DNA of 64,000 nucleotides from Clostridiales bacterium (GTDB lineage: Bacteria > Bacillota > Clostridia > Peptostreptococcales > Anaerovoracaceae). The DNA lies in NCBI GenBank assembly GCA_015243575.1, contig CP042469.1, positions 2,322,929-2,386,928 of the forward strand. Direction: 5' to 3'. Shown piece after piece: positions 43,201-50,549 of this stretch; position 1 is the first letter of the stretch; the number at the start of each line of letters is the position of its first letter. Made by a program: the position numbers and the translations under genes. The notes below the pieces were generated by a model. It searched no databases and was not told the origin of the DNA. It worked only from the letters and a program-made list of their open reading frames with translations.

Positions 43201-44571
43201 TCAAACAGTTGCTTGTGCTTCTTCAGCGGCTTCAAGCTCGGATTCTTCCTTCTGAGCCTTTAAGACCGCATGATCTTCTTTTCCTTGGCGGAGCAGCAAA
43301 TTCATGATAATAGCAGTTAATGCTCCCACGCAAATTGCAGAGCCAAACAAATAGCTGAGCAGCGGAGGCATGCTCTGAACGATGGATGCAGGAAGAACAC
43401 TTGCTCCGATTGTCGTCAGGATTGAGGTACCGAGAACCAGATTGTTCCGCTCGGTAAAAGGATAGCTCTTAATACTGGAAAGCCCGCTGAGCATAATGGC
43501 AATACAGATATATCCGTAGATTCCCCAGATGACTGATCCGGGAACGATGGCAATGAGATACATCAGCTTGGGGCACAGCGCCATGGCGATGGCGATAATT
43601 CCTCCTCCGATGGCAGCATAACGGCTGAATACCTTAGTTACTGCAAGCACGCCTGTATTGGATGCATAGCTGGTAACAGGAAGTCCGCCGATGAATGCTC
43701 CGATAAAGCAGCCGATTCCTTCTCCCATAACGCCCCGGTCAATCCGTTTTTTATCGAGCTTTTCTCCCGACATTTCCGAAATAGTAAACCAGGTTCCTAC
43801 GGACTCCACCATGACGATGATCAGGATAAAGGTCATGACGATAATAGCATTAGGATCAAATTTGGGAGCACCGAAGGGCAGAATCTGTGGAATGGCAAAC
43901 CAAGGAGCCGTTCCCACAGGCGAAAGATCAACATGACCGAAGAAAGACGCCACGATGGTTCCCAGAGCAATGGCATAAATAACCGAACCGACGGAAATGA
44001 TTCTGCCCGCTTTGCCGCGGATATTTCCCAGGCGCATGAAGACAATCATTGCGATAAAGGTAATTCCCGCTTCCAGAAAATTAATGGCTGGGTTTCCCGG
44101 TATCCCGATGATCGAATTCCATGAGATTGGCATCAGCGCCACACCGATGATGGTGATCACAGTCCCTGCAACAAACCCAGGAATGAGTTTGTCAACGACA
44201 ATGCTGAAGATTCCCGTCACTCCAAGTACGATGAGAATGATTGCTGCAACCATAATGCCTCCAAATACGGTTGCAAAATCCGCATTGATTACAATGGCAA
44301 TGACTGCGCCGAAGATTGCGAAAGACATTCCCTGAATGACTTGATATTTCAGGAAAAATCCCGATTGAATGATGGTTGCGATACCACATGCAAGAAAGGT
44401 CATCGCGATAAGAGCTGCCGCTGCAGACACATCCATCTGCATAATTCCAATGATAACGATGGGACCCAGGAACAGATTACAAGCTAAAACCGATTGAAAG
44501 CCGAAGAACAAAGACTGGCCAATACTAAGTTTTTCCGTTGACCCTACGAGCCGTTTGTTTTGGAATTCCAT
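43201..44571 (-). CDS. NCS2-family uracil/xanthine-type permease
   Basis: The 456-aa product has about 13-14 membrane segments and NCS2 signatures: LFFGFQSVLACNLFLGPIVI at the start, VESVGTWFTISEMSGEKLDKKRIDRG and GLPVTSYASNTGVLAVTKVFSRYAA, matching the family's QT/NxGxxxxT region. It should import a nucleobase or purine-like compound by ion symport. The ATG at 44571 has AGGAGG 7 nt upstream; the longer frame to 44691 runs through a GC-rich palindromic element. It lies downstream, in the same direction, of the corrinoid methyltransferase operon. Confidence 0.9.
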   Translation of the reverse strand: MEFQNKRLVGSTEKLSIGQSLFFGFQSVLACNLFLGPIVIIGIMQMDVSAAAALIAMTFLACGIATIIQSGFFLKYQVIQGMSFAIFGAVIAIVINADFATVFGGIMVAAIILIVLGVTGIFSIVVDKLIPGFVAGTVITIIGVALMPISWNSIIGIPGNPAINFLEAGITFIAMIVFMRLGNIRGKAGRIISVGSVIYAIALGTIVASFFGHVDLSPVGTAPWFAIPQILPFGAPKFDPNAIIVMTFILIIVMVESVGTWFTISEMSGEKLDKKRIDRGVMGEGIGCFIGAFIGGLPVTSYASNTGVLAVTKVFSRYAAIGGGIIAIAMALCPKLMYLIAIVPGSVIWGIYGYICIAIMLSGLSSIKSYPFTERNNLVLGTSILTTIGASVLPASIVQSMPPLLSYLFGSAICVGALTAIIMNLLLRQGKEDHAVLKAQKEESELEAAEEAQATV

Positions 44572-44583
44572 TGATTTTCCTCC

Positions 44584-44705
44584 TATAAAAAATTGGCTAC
44601 GCCACTCCGCTAGGGAACCCAATGGTTCCCTTCGGCGGCCGCGATCAGCCTGAGCACCCTCCTTTATTGGCGAGGGGTGCCCCCTCTGCACTCCCCTTTT
44701 TTATA
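44584..44705. mobile_element. GC-rich palindromic element with TATAAAAAA terminal repeats (MITE-like candidate)
   Basis: This about-120-bp block is much GC-richer than its surroundings and is bounded by TATAAAAAA (44584-44592) and TTTTTTATA (44697-44705). Inside are hairpins GGGAACC-CAAT-GGTTCCC and GGGGTGCC ... GGCACTCCCC-like arms. It lies in the leader of the NCS2 permease gene. It could be a miniature mobile repeat or a structured leader RNA; a copy search is needed to tell. Confidence 0.4.
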
Positions 44706-44739
44706 TAGTAGCAAACGATACTTCCTACTATATAAAAAA
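44697..44739. repeat. Perfect 15-bp inverted repeat at the edge of the GC-rich element
   Basis: TTTTTTATATAGTAG and CTACTATATAAAAAA pair perfectly around a 13-nt loop. Its left arm contains the right end of the GC-rich element. On the plus strand it is preceded, not followed, by Ts, so it is not a classical terminator. Confidence 0.6.
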
Positions 44740-44852
44740 ATAATGTGATTTCCTGAATTTAATAAAGCTGGCTTTCTTAAAAGTTCTGTTCAATGGCAGG
44801 ATATGCTCCGCCGCCTCGCATGGAGGAGGCGGAACGTCAGCTAATTCTTTTG

Positions 44853-45017
44853 TTACATGGTAGAAATGAGCATGATCATGGCGTAATATTCATCAACAGA
44901 CCTCTCGAATTCTTCTTTTGCTTCGATGGGGCTGTTTTTCAGTTCAGGGTTTGCCTCGATATGTTTTTCCCAGGTATCAAATAGCTCAGATTCCAGGGGT
45001 GGTAATTTAATAATCAT
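44853..45017 (-). CDS. 54-aa small protein in the corrinoid methyltransferase operon
   Basis: The frame starts MIIKLPPLESELFDTWEKHI, is acidic and helical, and ends AMIMLISTM. GGAGGG lies 6 nt before the ATG, and the gene begins 11 bp after the methyltransferase stop, so it is very probably translated with it. It is below common ORF-size cutoffs. I recognise no family. A small subunit or chaperone of the methyltransferase/corrinoid complex is the natural inference. The downstream hairpin at 44807-44833 (CCGCCTC/GAGGCGG) may mark the operon end. Confidence 0.78.
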   Translation of the reverse strand: MIIKLPPLESELFDTWEKHIEANPELKNSPIEAKEEFERSVDEYYAMIMLISTM

Positions 45018-45028
45018 TGTAATCCCTC

Positions 45029-46207
45029 CTATTTATATACACCGTATTCTTTGACGAACTTGAATACGGCTTTGAGATTTTCAGGGTTAGCATCATTGGG
45101 TGCAAGGAGTGATTTATCACAGCCGAAGATATAGCCACCTCCAGGGGCAAGATCATCGATAAGCTTTTTCGCATAATCAATGGCCTCTTCCTTAGTGGAA
45201 TTATTGATTACATCGATGGGCATTCCTCCCCAGATTGTAATGGTCTTTCCGATATTATCCTTGGTCTTCTTAAAATCTCCATGTTCAATAAGACCTACAA
45301 CCTTTTTCTTCGGAAGCTCGTTGATATAATCGTAGTAAGGCTCCCAATTGCCTTCCATAAACAGGGCGGGCGTCAGATCAAAGGAAATCAGATCCTCAAT
45401 CATCCGTTTGAAGGTCGGATAATAGAAGGTTTCAAAATCTTTTGGTTTCAAATAGGTCGGAATATGCAGCGGGATAAAGATGAACGGGAAAGGTCCGCTG
45501 GGAAGATTCTGCACCGCACGGCGCAGCATGACCGGATATAATGCTTCGCAGGCTTCTATCACCTGTTCTTTATTTCTTCTGATATCCACAGAAACACCTC
45601 GGAAGCCTCTGAAATAATCCATCAGCGCATCCAGGGGCATTTCGGTGCTGGACTTAAACAGAGCAGGAATTCCATACTTTGTTTCCAGTGTGCCGCAGAG
45701 CTTCCCCACCGCGTTGGCCACATATTTATCATAGATGAAGCATGCCTTTCCAAGGGCTTCCGCCTTTTTGTCCGGTGACTGATCCAATGCCTTATACCGC
45801 CTTGGAAGCTGCTTTTCAATGATAAATTTGTAGGGATCCTTAATCAGCTCTGGATATTCCTCAATGGACATGATGTCCTTTCCTTCCATGTGCTGAATAG
45901 AGGCATGCGGTACACCGTCTTTATTGAAGAAGGAAAATTCCTTGGTTCCCAAAGTGGTATAGATGGGACCACAGCGCACTCCAAGAGGCGGTGGAAGGGT
46001 ATCTACTTCGAATTCCTCTGCCACCTTATAGAAAGACTCTGCCAGCTTATCGTAATTAAATGCCACATCGGTTACAGAATAGCCGCTGTAATGTCCGGCC
46101 CAGGTTTCAAACATTGAAGTAATTGGTACTCTATCCGGCTCTTCAATCTTGATTGTTGTCGTGATACGTTCCACTCGCTCCTGTAATAATTTCTGTACAT
46201 CACTCAT
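45029..46207 (-). CDS. UroD-fold corrinoid-dependent methyltransferase (MtaA/CmuA superfamily)
   Basis: The 392-aa product has the uroporphyrinogen decarboxylase fold shared by methylcobamide methyltransferases: RVPITSMFETWAGHY near the start, FMEGNWEPYYDYINELP, GLIEHGDFKKTKDNIG and the C-terminal GGGYIFGCDKSLL. It lies 2 bp after a corrinoid protein gene, so it acts in methyl transfer and not in heme synthesis. The HxC Zn motif of MtaA/MtbA is replaced by EGNW. This suggests the component that demethylates the substrate or a variant metal site. The ATG at 46207 is chosen because it directly follows the corrinoid gene; the longer frame overlaps it. Confidence 0.88.
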   Translation of the reverse strand: MSDVQKLLQERVERITTTIKIEEPDRVPITSMFETWAGHYSGYSVTDVAFNYDKLAESFYKVAEEFEVDTLPPPLGVRCGPIYTTLGTKEFSFFNKDGVPHASIQHMEGKDIMSIEEYPELIKDPYKFIIEKQLPRRYKALDQSPDKKAEALGKACFIYDKYVANAVGKLCGTLETKYGIPALFKSSTEMPLDALMDYFRGFRGVSVDIRRNKEQVIEACEALYPVMLRRAVQNLPSGPFPFIFIPLHIPTYLKPKDFETFYYPTFKRMIEDLISFDLTPALFMEGNWEPYYDYINELPKKKVVGLIEHGDFKKTKDNIGKTITIWGGMPIDVINNSTKEEAIDYAKKLIDDLAPGGGYIFGCDKSLLAPNDANPENLKAVFKFVKEYGVYK

Positions 46208-46209
46208 GG

Positions 46210-46854
46210 TTATGCCACCACCCATTCTTTACACTGCTTCACACCTGTAGCAGCATTGGTACTGTGAGCATCTGCTCCAACTCTCTTTTGAACTGCTTCG
46301 CTGACCGGATTTCCGCCGATCATCACTTTAACACCATCCCGCAGACCTGCCTGTTTCAAAGCGTTGATTACATCTCCCATTGTGTCGAGAGACAACGTAA
46401 GCAGGCCGCTGATTCCAACGATATCCGGCTGAACTTCTTTTACCTTTTCTACAAACTTCTCAGGGGCTACATCGATACCCAAATCGTGTACCTCAAAACC
46501 CGCAGCCTCCATCATTGCAATAAAGATATTCTTTCCGATATCATGAAGATCTCCGGGGGCAGAACCTATGACAAGTTTTCCGAGCTTGGAGACGCCGCCT
46601 GCTCCGATGCAAGGTGCCAGAATTTCCATCCCATCTTTCAGGATGTCGGCAGCATAGATCAGGTCCCCTACAAAATACTCACCTTCCTCAAACAGATCTC
46701 CTACCTTTTCCATTCCCATGGTACAGGCATTGACGATATCCTGCGCTTCTTCGGCGCTTGGACCGGCTTCAACAGCGTCCTTAAGTGCCTGGACGAGAGC
46801 CTCCTCTTCCAGTTGAGCCAGTGCATCTGTGATGTGCTGATACTTTGCAGACAT
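46210..46854 (-). CDS. Corrinoid (B12-binding) methyl-carrier protein, MtaC/MtbC type
   Basis: The 214-aa product has an N-terminal four-helix cap (about 1-85) and a B12-binding Rossmann domain with the base-off motif GDLHDIGKN (102-109, lower-ligand His104), then ISGLLTLSLDTM and MIGGNPV. It holds a cobamide that accepts a methyl group from one methyltransferase and donates it to another. The ATG at 46854 has GGAGG 8 nt upstream. It is the first gene of the minus operon. The promoter carries an operator-like palindrome. Confidence 0.93.
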   Translation of the reverse strand: MSAKYQHITDALAQLEEEALVQALKDAVEAGPSAEEAQDIVNACTMGMEKVGDLFEEGEYFVGDLIYAADILKDGMEILAPCIGAGGVSKLGKLVIGSAPGDLHDIGKNIFIAMMEAAGFEVHDLGIDVAPEKFVEKVKEVQPDIVGISGLLTLSLDTMGDVINALKQAGLRDGVKVMIGGNPVSEAVQKRVGADAHSTNAATGVKQCKEWVVA

Positions 46855-46892
46855 AGTTTTAATCCTCCCTGTTATTATTGCGTACAAACTTG

Positions 46893-46939
46893 TATATACT
46901 GGTTAATATCAGTATATATAGTCTCTTTCTAGCTGTCAA
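46893..46939 (-). promoter_or_regulatory. Promoter of the corrinoid operon with overlapping palindromic operator
   Basis: On the minus strand a -35 TTGACA (46934-46939) and a -10 TATACT (46911-46916) are spaced by 17 bp. TATATACTG-N8-CAGTATATA (46893-46918), with perfect 9-bp arms, covers the -10 box and the start site. This is a typical repressor arrangement, and the divergent GntR-type gene is the obvious candidate. A second small repeat TACAA-AC-TTGTA lies at about 46883-46894. Confidence 0.85.
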
Positions 46940-47099
46940 TATTAGTTTGTGTCCGCAGGACGTAGCACTGCTGGATGCGGCGCTAGGATGAGTATGCTGC
47001 TATCGTTTAAATTTCACGGTTTTGACGCGTTGTCCCTTGTCAATCAATGGTAACGTATGATAAAATAAATTGATCAATAATTCGCAGATGAGGTTTTCT

Positions 47100-47804
47100 A
47101 TGAACGCAATCAAATATATGCAGATATTGGAGGATTTGAAGGAACAGATCGAATTAGGAGGCCTGGCACCCGGCGATATGCTTCCTTCCGAAAACAGTCT
47201 CTCCGCCAACTATGGAGTCAGCAGAATGAGTGCCAGAAAAGCACTTTTGCTGCTGTCGGAAAAGGGTTATATCTACTCGGTTCCGGGCAAAGGCTATTTT
47301 GTCAATGAACCACGATATAACAAGCATATCCTCTACTTTGACGAAACGGATTTTATTAAGCGATATGTAGAGAATATTAAACTTCATCAGGTTGACATCA
47401 TAACCGCTCCAGAGGATGTTGCGGCAGAACTGGGGCTGGCGAGAAGCAAAAAAGTAATCCTGATCAAAAACATTCTATTTAATGAGGATGAAGTTCCGAT
47501 TGCTATTGATACAAAATATCTTCCTTACGACAGGGGCCAGCCTAATATCGAGGATGAAATTGGCTACGCTACCTTCCCCGAAATCATTACGAATCAGGTT
47601 TCCCTTTTTTCCGTGAAGAAAGAGCTGAAAATCTGGCCGGAGATTTCGGATAAAGAACTGAATAAGATCCTTGGCCTTAAAGAAAGTTGCCCCTTGCTGG
47701 TAATTGAGCAGAAGTGCATCAGCAAGGACGACAAACCCATCGCTTGGGGACTGATGCATATTAAAAAAGATTACGGAAGGCTTTTTGCGGTTTCTGCCCT
47801 GTAA
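47100..47804 (+). CDS. GntR/HutC-family transcriptional regulator
   Basis: The 234-aa product has an N-terminal winged HTH (IELGGLAPGDMLPSENSLSANYGVSRMSARKALLLLSEKGYIYSVPGKGYFV, about 14-68). A UTRA-type ligand-binding domain follows (KKVILIKNILFNEDEVPIAIDTKYLPYD ... LLVIEQKCISKDDKPIAWGLMHIKKDYGRL). HutC-type regulators bind a pathway metabolite and usually repress. It is divergent from the minus corrinoid operon and heads the plus operon. The ATG at 47100 has GAGG 6 nt upstream. A TTGTCA/TAAAAT pair (18-bp spacer) upstream could be its promoter. Confidence 0.9.
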   Translation: MNAIKYMQILEDLKEQIELGGLAPGDMLPSENSLSANYGVSRMSARKALLLLSEKGYIYSVPGKGYFVNEPRYNKHILYFDETDFIKRYVENIKLHQVDIITAPEDVAAELGLARSKKVILIKNILFNEDEVPIAIDTKYLPYDRGQPNIEDEIGYATFPEIITNQVSLFSVKKELKIWPEISDKELNKILGLKESCPLLVIEQKCISKDDKPIAWGLMHIKKDYGRLFAVSAL

Positions 47805-47871
47805 TAGAATGGCATCGACCCCTACACTACAAATTAAACGGTCATCAATCAACATAACGGGAGGAAAAGAT

Positions 47872-48594
47872 ATGGAAGACCAATTAATTGATGCTGTACT
47901 TGAGCTTAATGAAGACCTGGCCATCGACATTGTAACGCAAAGAATACGGGAGGGCGAAAGCCCCGTTTCCATTATCAGCTTGGTTCAGGAGGGAGTTAAC
48001 CGAGTAGGGATCTACTACAATCAGGGGCGATACTTTATTGCTGATCTGATTATGTCCGGACTGATCTTTAAGGAGGTTATTAAACTGATTACGTTTCCTC
48101 CAGAGGATTCTTCCCTGCCTCAGCCAGTCAAAGCCATATTCGCTACCGTCGAAAGAGATATTCATGACATCGGCAAGAACATTGCCGTCACCTATTTTAA
48201 CTCCAAGGGCATACATCCTGTGGATTTGGGCGTCAACGTGCCGCCGGAGATAATTTTGGAGCAGATCATGGAAGATGAGCCTGTGGTACTGTTCTTATCC
48301 GGCCTCATTACCTCGTCCTATTATTCTATGAAAAAAACCGTCAGTTTGCTGAAGGAACGAGGGCTTCGTGAGAACGTGGTCGTGGTGATCTGCGGACTTG
48401 TTGACGAAGAAGTGAAAAACTATGTTGAAGCAGATTATTACGTAAAGGACATTGTTGAAAGCTATGAACTTTATGTCAAGCTGTCTTCTGACAGTCAGAA
48501 AACGACTTCAAATCTTGGTCTGAGGCGCTGGACTCAGAAACATGTTGGCAGCCCCCCTGCTTCTATATGGCAGGAGGTGAGAGAAGATGCGTAA
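47872..48594 (+). CDS. Second corrinoid (B12-binding) protein
   Basis: The 240-aa product has a helical cap (about 1-85) and the B12 motif RDIHDIGKN (95-103, His98), with LFLSGLITSSYYSM as the expected SxL region. It is clearly different from the other corrinoid protein (VERD in place of APGD before the His). It also has an extra C-terminal about-30-residue tail rich in Trp, Gln and Ser. The ATG at 47872 has GGGAGGAAAA upstream; it lies 67 bp after the GntR gene and its stop overlaps the DUF1638 gene by 8 bp. It is likely the methyl carrier of the second methyltransferase. Confidence 0.9.
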   Translation: MEDQLIDAVLELNEDLAIDIVTQRIREGESPVSIISLVQEGVNRVGIYYNQGRYFIADLIMSGLIFKEVIKLITFPPEDSSLPQPVKAIFATVERDIHDIGKNIAVTYFNSKGIHPVDLGVNVPPEIILEQIMEDEPVVLFLSGLITSSYYSMKKTVSLLKERGLRENVVVVICGLVDEEVKNYVEADYYVKDIVESYELYVKLSSDSQKTTSNLGLRRWTQKHVGSPPASIWQEVREDA

Positions 48595-49297
48595 TCTTAT
48601 TTTAGCTTGCGAAATCCTGGAAGATGAAATTAAGAAGGCGCTGTCCGCTGCTGAAAATCAAGACCCAATCATCTGGATCGACTCTTCCTTACATATGTTT
48701 CCCCAAAAACTCCACGACAAGCTTCAGGAGGAAATTGACCGCCTCGATTCGGAAGGAGAAGATTCCCTTGGGTCCCCTCAAAATATCCTCTTATCGTTCG
48801 GATACTGCGGAAATGCGGTTGTAGGACTGAAATCCGCGAAATCAAATTTGGTCTTCCCTCAGGCCAATGACTGTATCGACTTGTTTTTATATAAAAATGA
48901 AGATAAAATAACAATAAGAAGCAGCGGCTGCTATTTTCTGACTCGAGGCTGGCTCAAAAGTCAGTACAGCATTGTAAATGAGTATGATCGGTATCTTGAA
49001 AAATATGGGCAGAAAAAAACGGATCGGATTATGGATGTGATGCTGTCTCATTACCAATGCTTTACGCTGCTTGATACCGGTGCCTATCCGGTAGAAGACT
49101 TTACTCCAATTGCATCTGAAGCAGCACGGAAATTAAATATGCAGCTCTGCACGAAAAAAGGAAATATTCAACAATTGATAAAACTGTTCTCCGAAGACTG
49201 GGACGAAGATTTCTGTATTATCCCTCATAATTCCCAGGTGACTTTGGATCATTTCAGCCATCTGAATCTATCACCAGCACAAGGTCAAATCCTATAA
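48587..49297 (+). CDS. DUF1638 family protein
   Basis: The 236-aa product begins MRNLILACEILEDEIKKAL and has LLSFGYCGNAVVGLKSAKSNLVFPQANDCIDLFL followed by YFLTRGWLKS. This is the DUF1638 pattern (Cys-Gly, acidic DC, FLTxGW). Proteins of this family accompany corrinoid methyltransferases in anaerobes; their role is unknown to me. It overlaps the corrinoid gene by 8 bp and is followed 20 bp later by the methyltransferase, so it is certainly part of the operon. AGGAGGTGAGAG gives a strong SD. Confidence 0.85.
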   Translation: MRNLILACEILEDEIKKALSAAENQDPIIWIDSSLHMFPQKLHDKLQEEIDRLDSEGEDSLGSPQNILLSFGYCGNAVVGLKSAKSNLVFPQANDCIDLFLYKNEDKITIRSSGCYFLTRGWLKSQYSIVNEYDRYLEKYGQKKTDRIMDVMLSHYQCFTLLDTGAYPVEDFTPIASEAARKLNMQLCTKKGNIQQLIKLFSEDWDEDFCIIPHNSQVTLDHFSHLNLSPAQGQIL

Positions 49298-49317
49298 CCG
49301 AGGGGGTAAGCTGTCTT

Positions 49318-50439
49318 ATGAATCAGAACGTTTTTTCTCCGGAAGAAAGGCTGTATGCTGCCATTTCCCATCAGAAATCAGACAGGATTTCCTGTGCTCC
49401 CTTGATCGAAAGCTATGCGGCAAGATTTGCCGCCATATCAAATCACGACTTTCTCTACGACGAAGAAAAAGCTTTTGCCGCATTAGCAGCAATTAAGGCT
49501 GCATATCCCCTATGGGATATTCGTCGTTCAATTTATTTCATCCATCACGGCAGCCTCCAAAATAAAATCGGTCTTCTGAAAAGCAAAATGCCTGGCGTTG
49601 ATCTTCCCGAAGACTATGAGTACCAGGTTGTAGAATATGAGGCCATGTCCAGAGAAGACTATAGAATCATAATTGACAAGGGATACAAAGAGTACATCCA
49701 AACCTTCTTTTTCAGGGCCTTCAGGACCTCAAAAGAGCAAATCGCCTTGGCAGAAGAGGATCTTCTGAATCTTCACCGAAAGGAAAAGGAAAGCGCTGAG
49801 GCCCTTGGTCAAGTTTACCTCTACGGTGCCCATATCAACTTTCCCGTGGCTTATTTCACCACGCTCCGATCTTTTCCCGAATTTATACGAGATACCTACA
49901 AAGCACCTGAACTTCTGTGCGAAGCAATTTCCATCGCAACCGATGACGCCATCGCAGAATGCATTGATCTTGTCGGCAAAACAGGAATTCCACGCGCCTT
50001 TGTGGGAATCAACCGGATCAGCAGCCAATTTTTTTCATATGGGGCCTTTGAAAAATTTGTCTGGCCCTATCTGGAGCGCTTTGTCCTAAAGCTCATTGAG
50101 CACGGTATCACACCAATCCTTCATCTCGATAATGACTGGACCAGAAACCTTGCCTATTTTCAAACCTTTCCACCTAATAAAATTATTTTGGAGCTGGACG
50201 GAAGCACTGATATTTTTCTTGCAAAGAAACTCCTGGGCGGCAGGATCTGTCTTCTTGGCGATGTTCCTGCTTCTCGCTTCGTTCTTGGAACACCGGAGGA
50301 AATCACCCGCATCTGTCAGAAGTTGCTCGGTGAGATCGGTTCTGACGGGGGATTTATCTTGAGCAGCGGGTGCACCCTTCCATACAATGCAAGACATGAG
50401 AATGTAGCTGCATTTTTTCATGCTCTTGAGAGCTTCTAA
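49318..50439 (+). CDS. Second UroD-fold corrinoid-dependent methyltransferase
   Basis: The 373-aa product has the same superfamily layout as the methyltransferase of the minus operon: ERLYAAISHQKSDRISCAPL, PILHLDNDWTRNLAYFQTFP, IILELDGSTDIFLAKKLLGGRICLLGDVPAS and GGFILSSGCTLPYNARHENV at the C-terminus. It has HLDNDW where MtaA has HxCG, and one late Cys, so the metal-ligand set differs from classical MtaA. It closes the plus operon after DUF1638 and is followed by a strong terminator. It probably moves the methyl group between the corrinoid protein and a substrate or acceptor. Confidence 0.88.
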   Translation: MNQNVFSPEERLYAAISHQKSDRISCAPLIESYAARFAAISNHDFLYDEEKAFAALAAIKAAYPLWDIRRSIYFIHHGSLQNKIGLLKSKMPGVDLPEDYEYQVVEYEAMSREDYRIIIDKGYKEYIQTFFFRAFRTSKEQIALAEEDLLNLHRKEKESAEALGQVYLYGAHINFPVAYFTTLRSFPEFIRDTYKAPELLCEAISIATDDAIAECIDLVGKTGIPRAFVGINRISSQFFSYGAFEKFVWPYLERFVLKLIEHGITPILHLDNDWTRNLAYFQTFPPNKIILELDGSTDIFLAKKLLGGRICLLGDVPASRFVLGTPEEITRICQKLLGEIGSDGGFILSSGCTLPYNARHENVAAFFHALESF

Positions 50440-50445
50440 ACAAAA

Positions 50446-50483
50446 AAGGACACGGCCGTACTTGAAGTTTCGGCCTTGTCCTT
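50446..50483. terminator. Bidirectional terminator between methyltransferase operon and telA
   Basis: The stem AAGGACACGGCCG/CGGCCTTGTCCTT (12 pairs, one mismatch) is followed by ACTTAACTTATTTT on the plus strand and by CTTTTTTG on the minus strand. It therefore serves both convergent units. Confidence 0.9.
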
Positions 50484-50549
50484 ACTTAACTTATTTTATT
50501 TCATGCTCTGACCAGTCTTCCATCGCAAATCTTAAATCTGCTCATTTGA

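Noticed and set aside
44572-44691. Extended permease start at 44691
   Set aside because: The extra 40 residues are translated from the GC-rich palindromic element and have no SD; the ATG at 44571 has AGGAGG.
44793-44984. Plus-strand 63-codon frame opposite the 54-aa gene
   Set aside because: No SD, and it is antisense to the better-supported minus-strand small gene.
45029-50439. UroD-like genes considered as heme biosynthesis uroporphyrinogen decarboxylases
   Set aside because: They lie in operons with corrinoid proteins and DUF1638 and have methyltransferase-type C-termini; no other heme genes are near.
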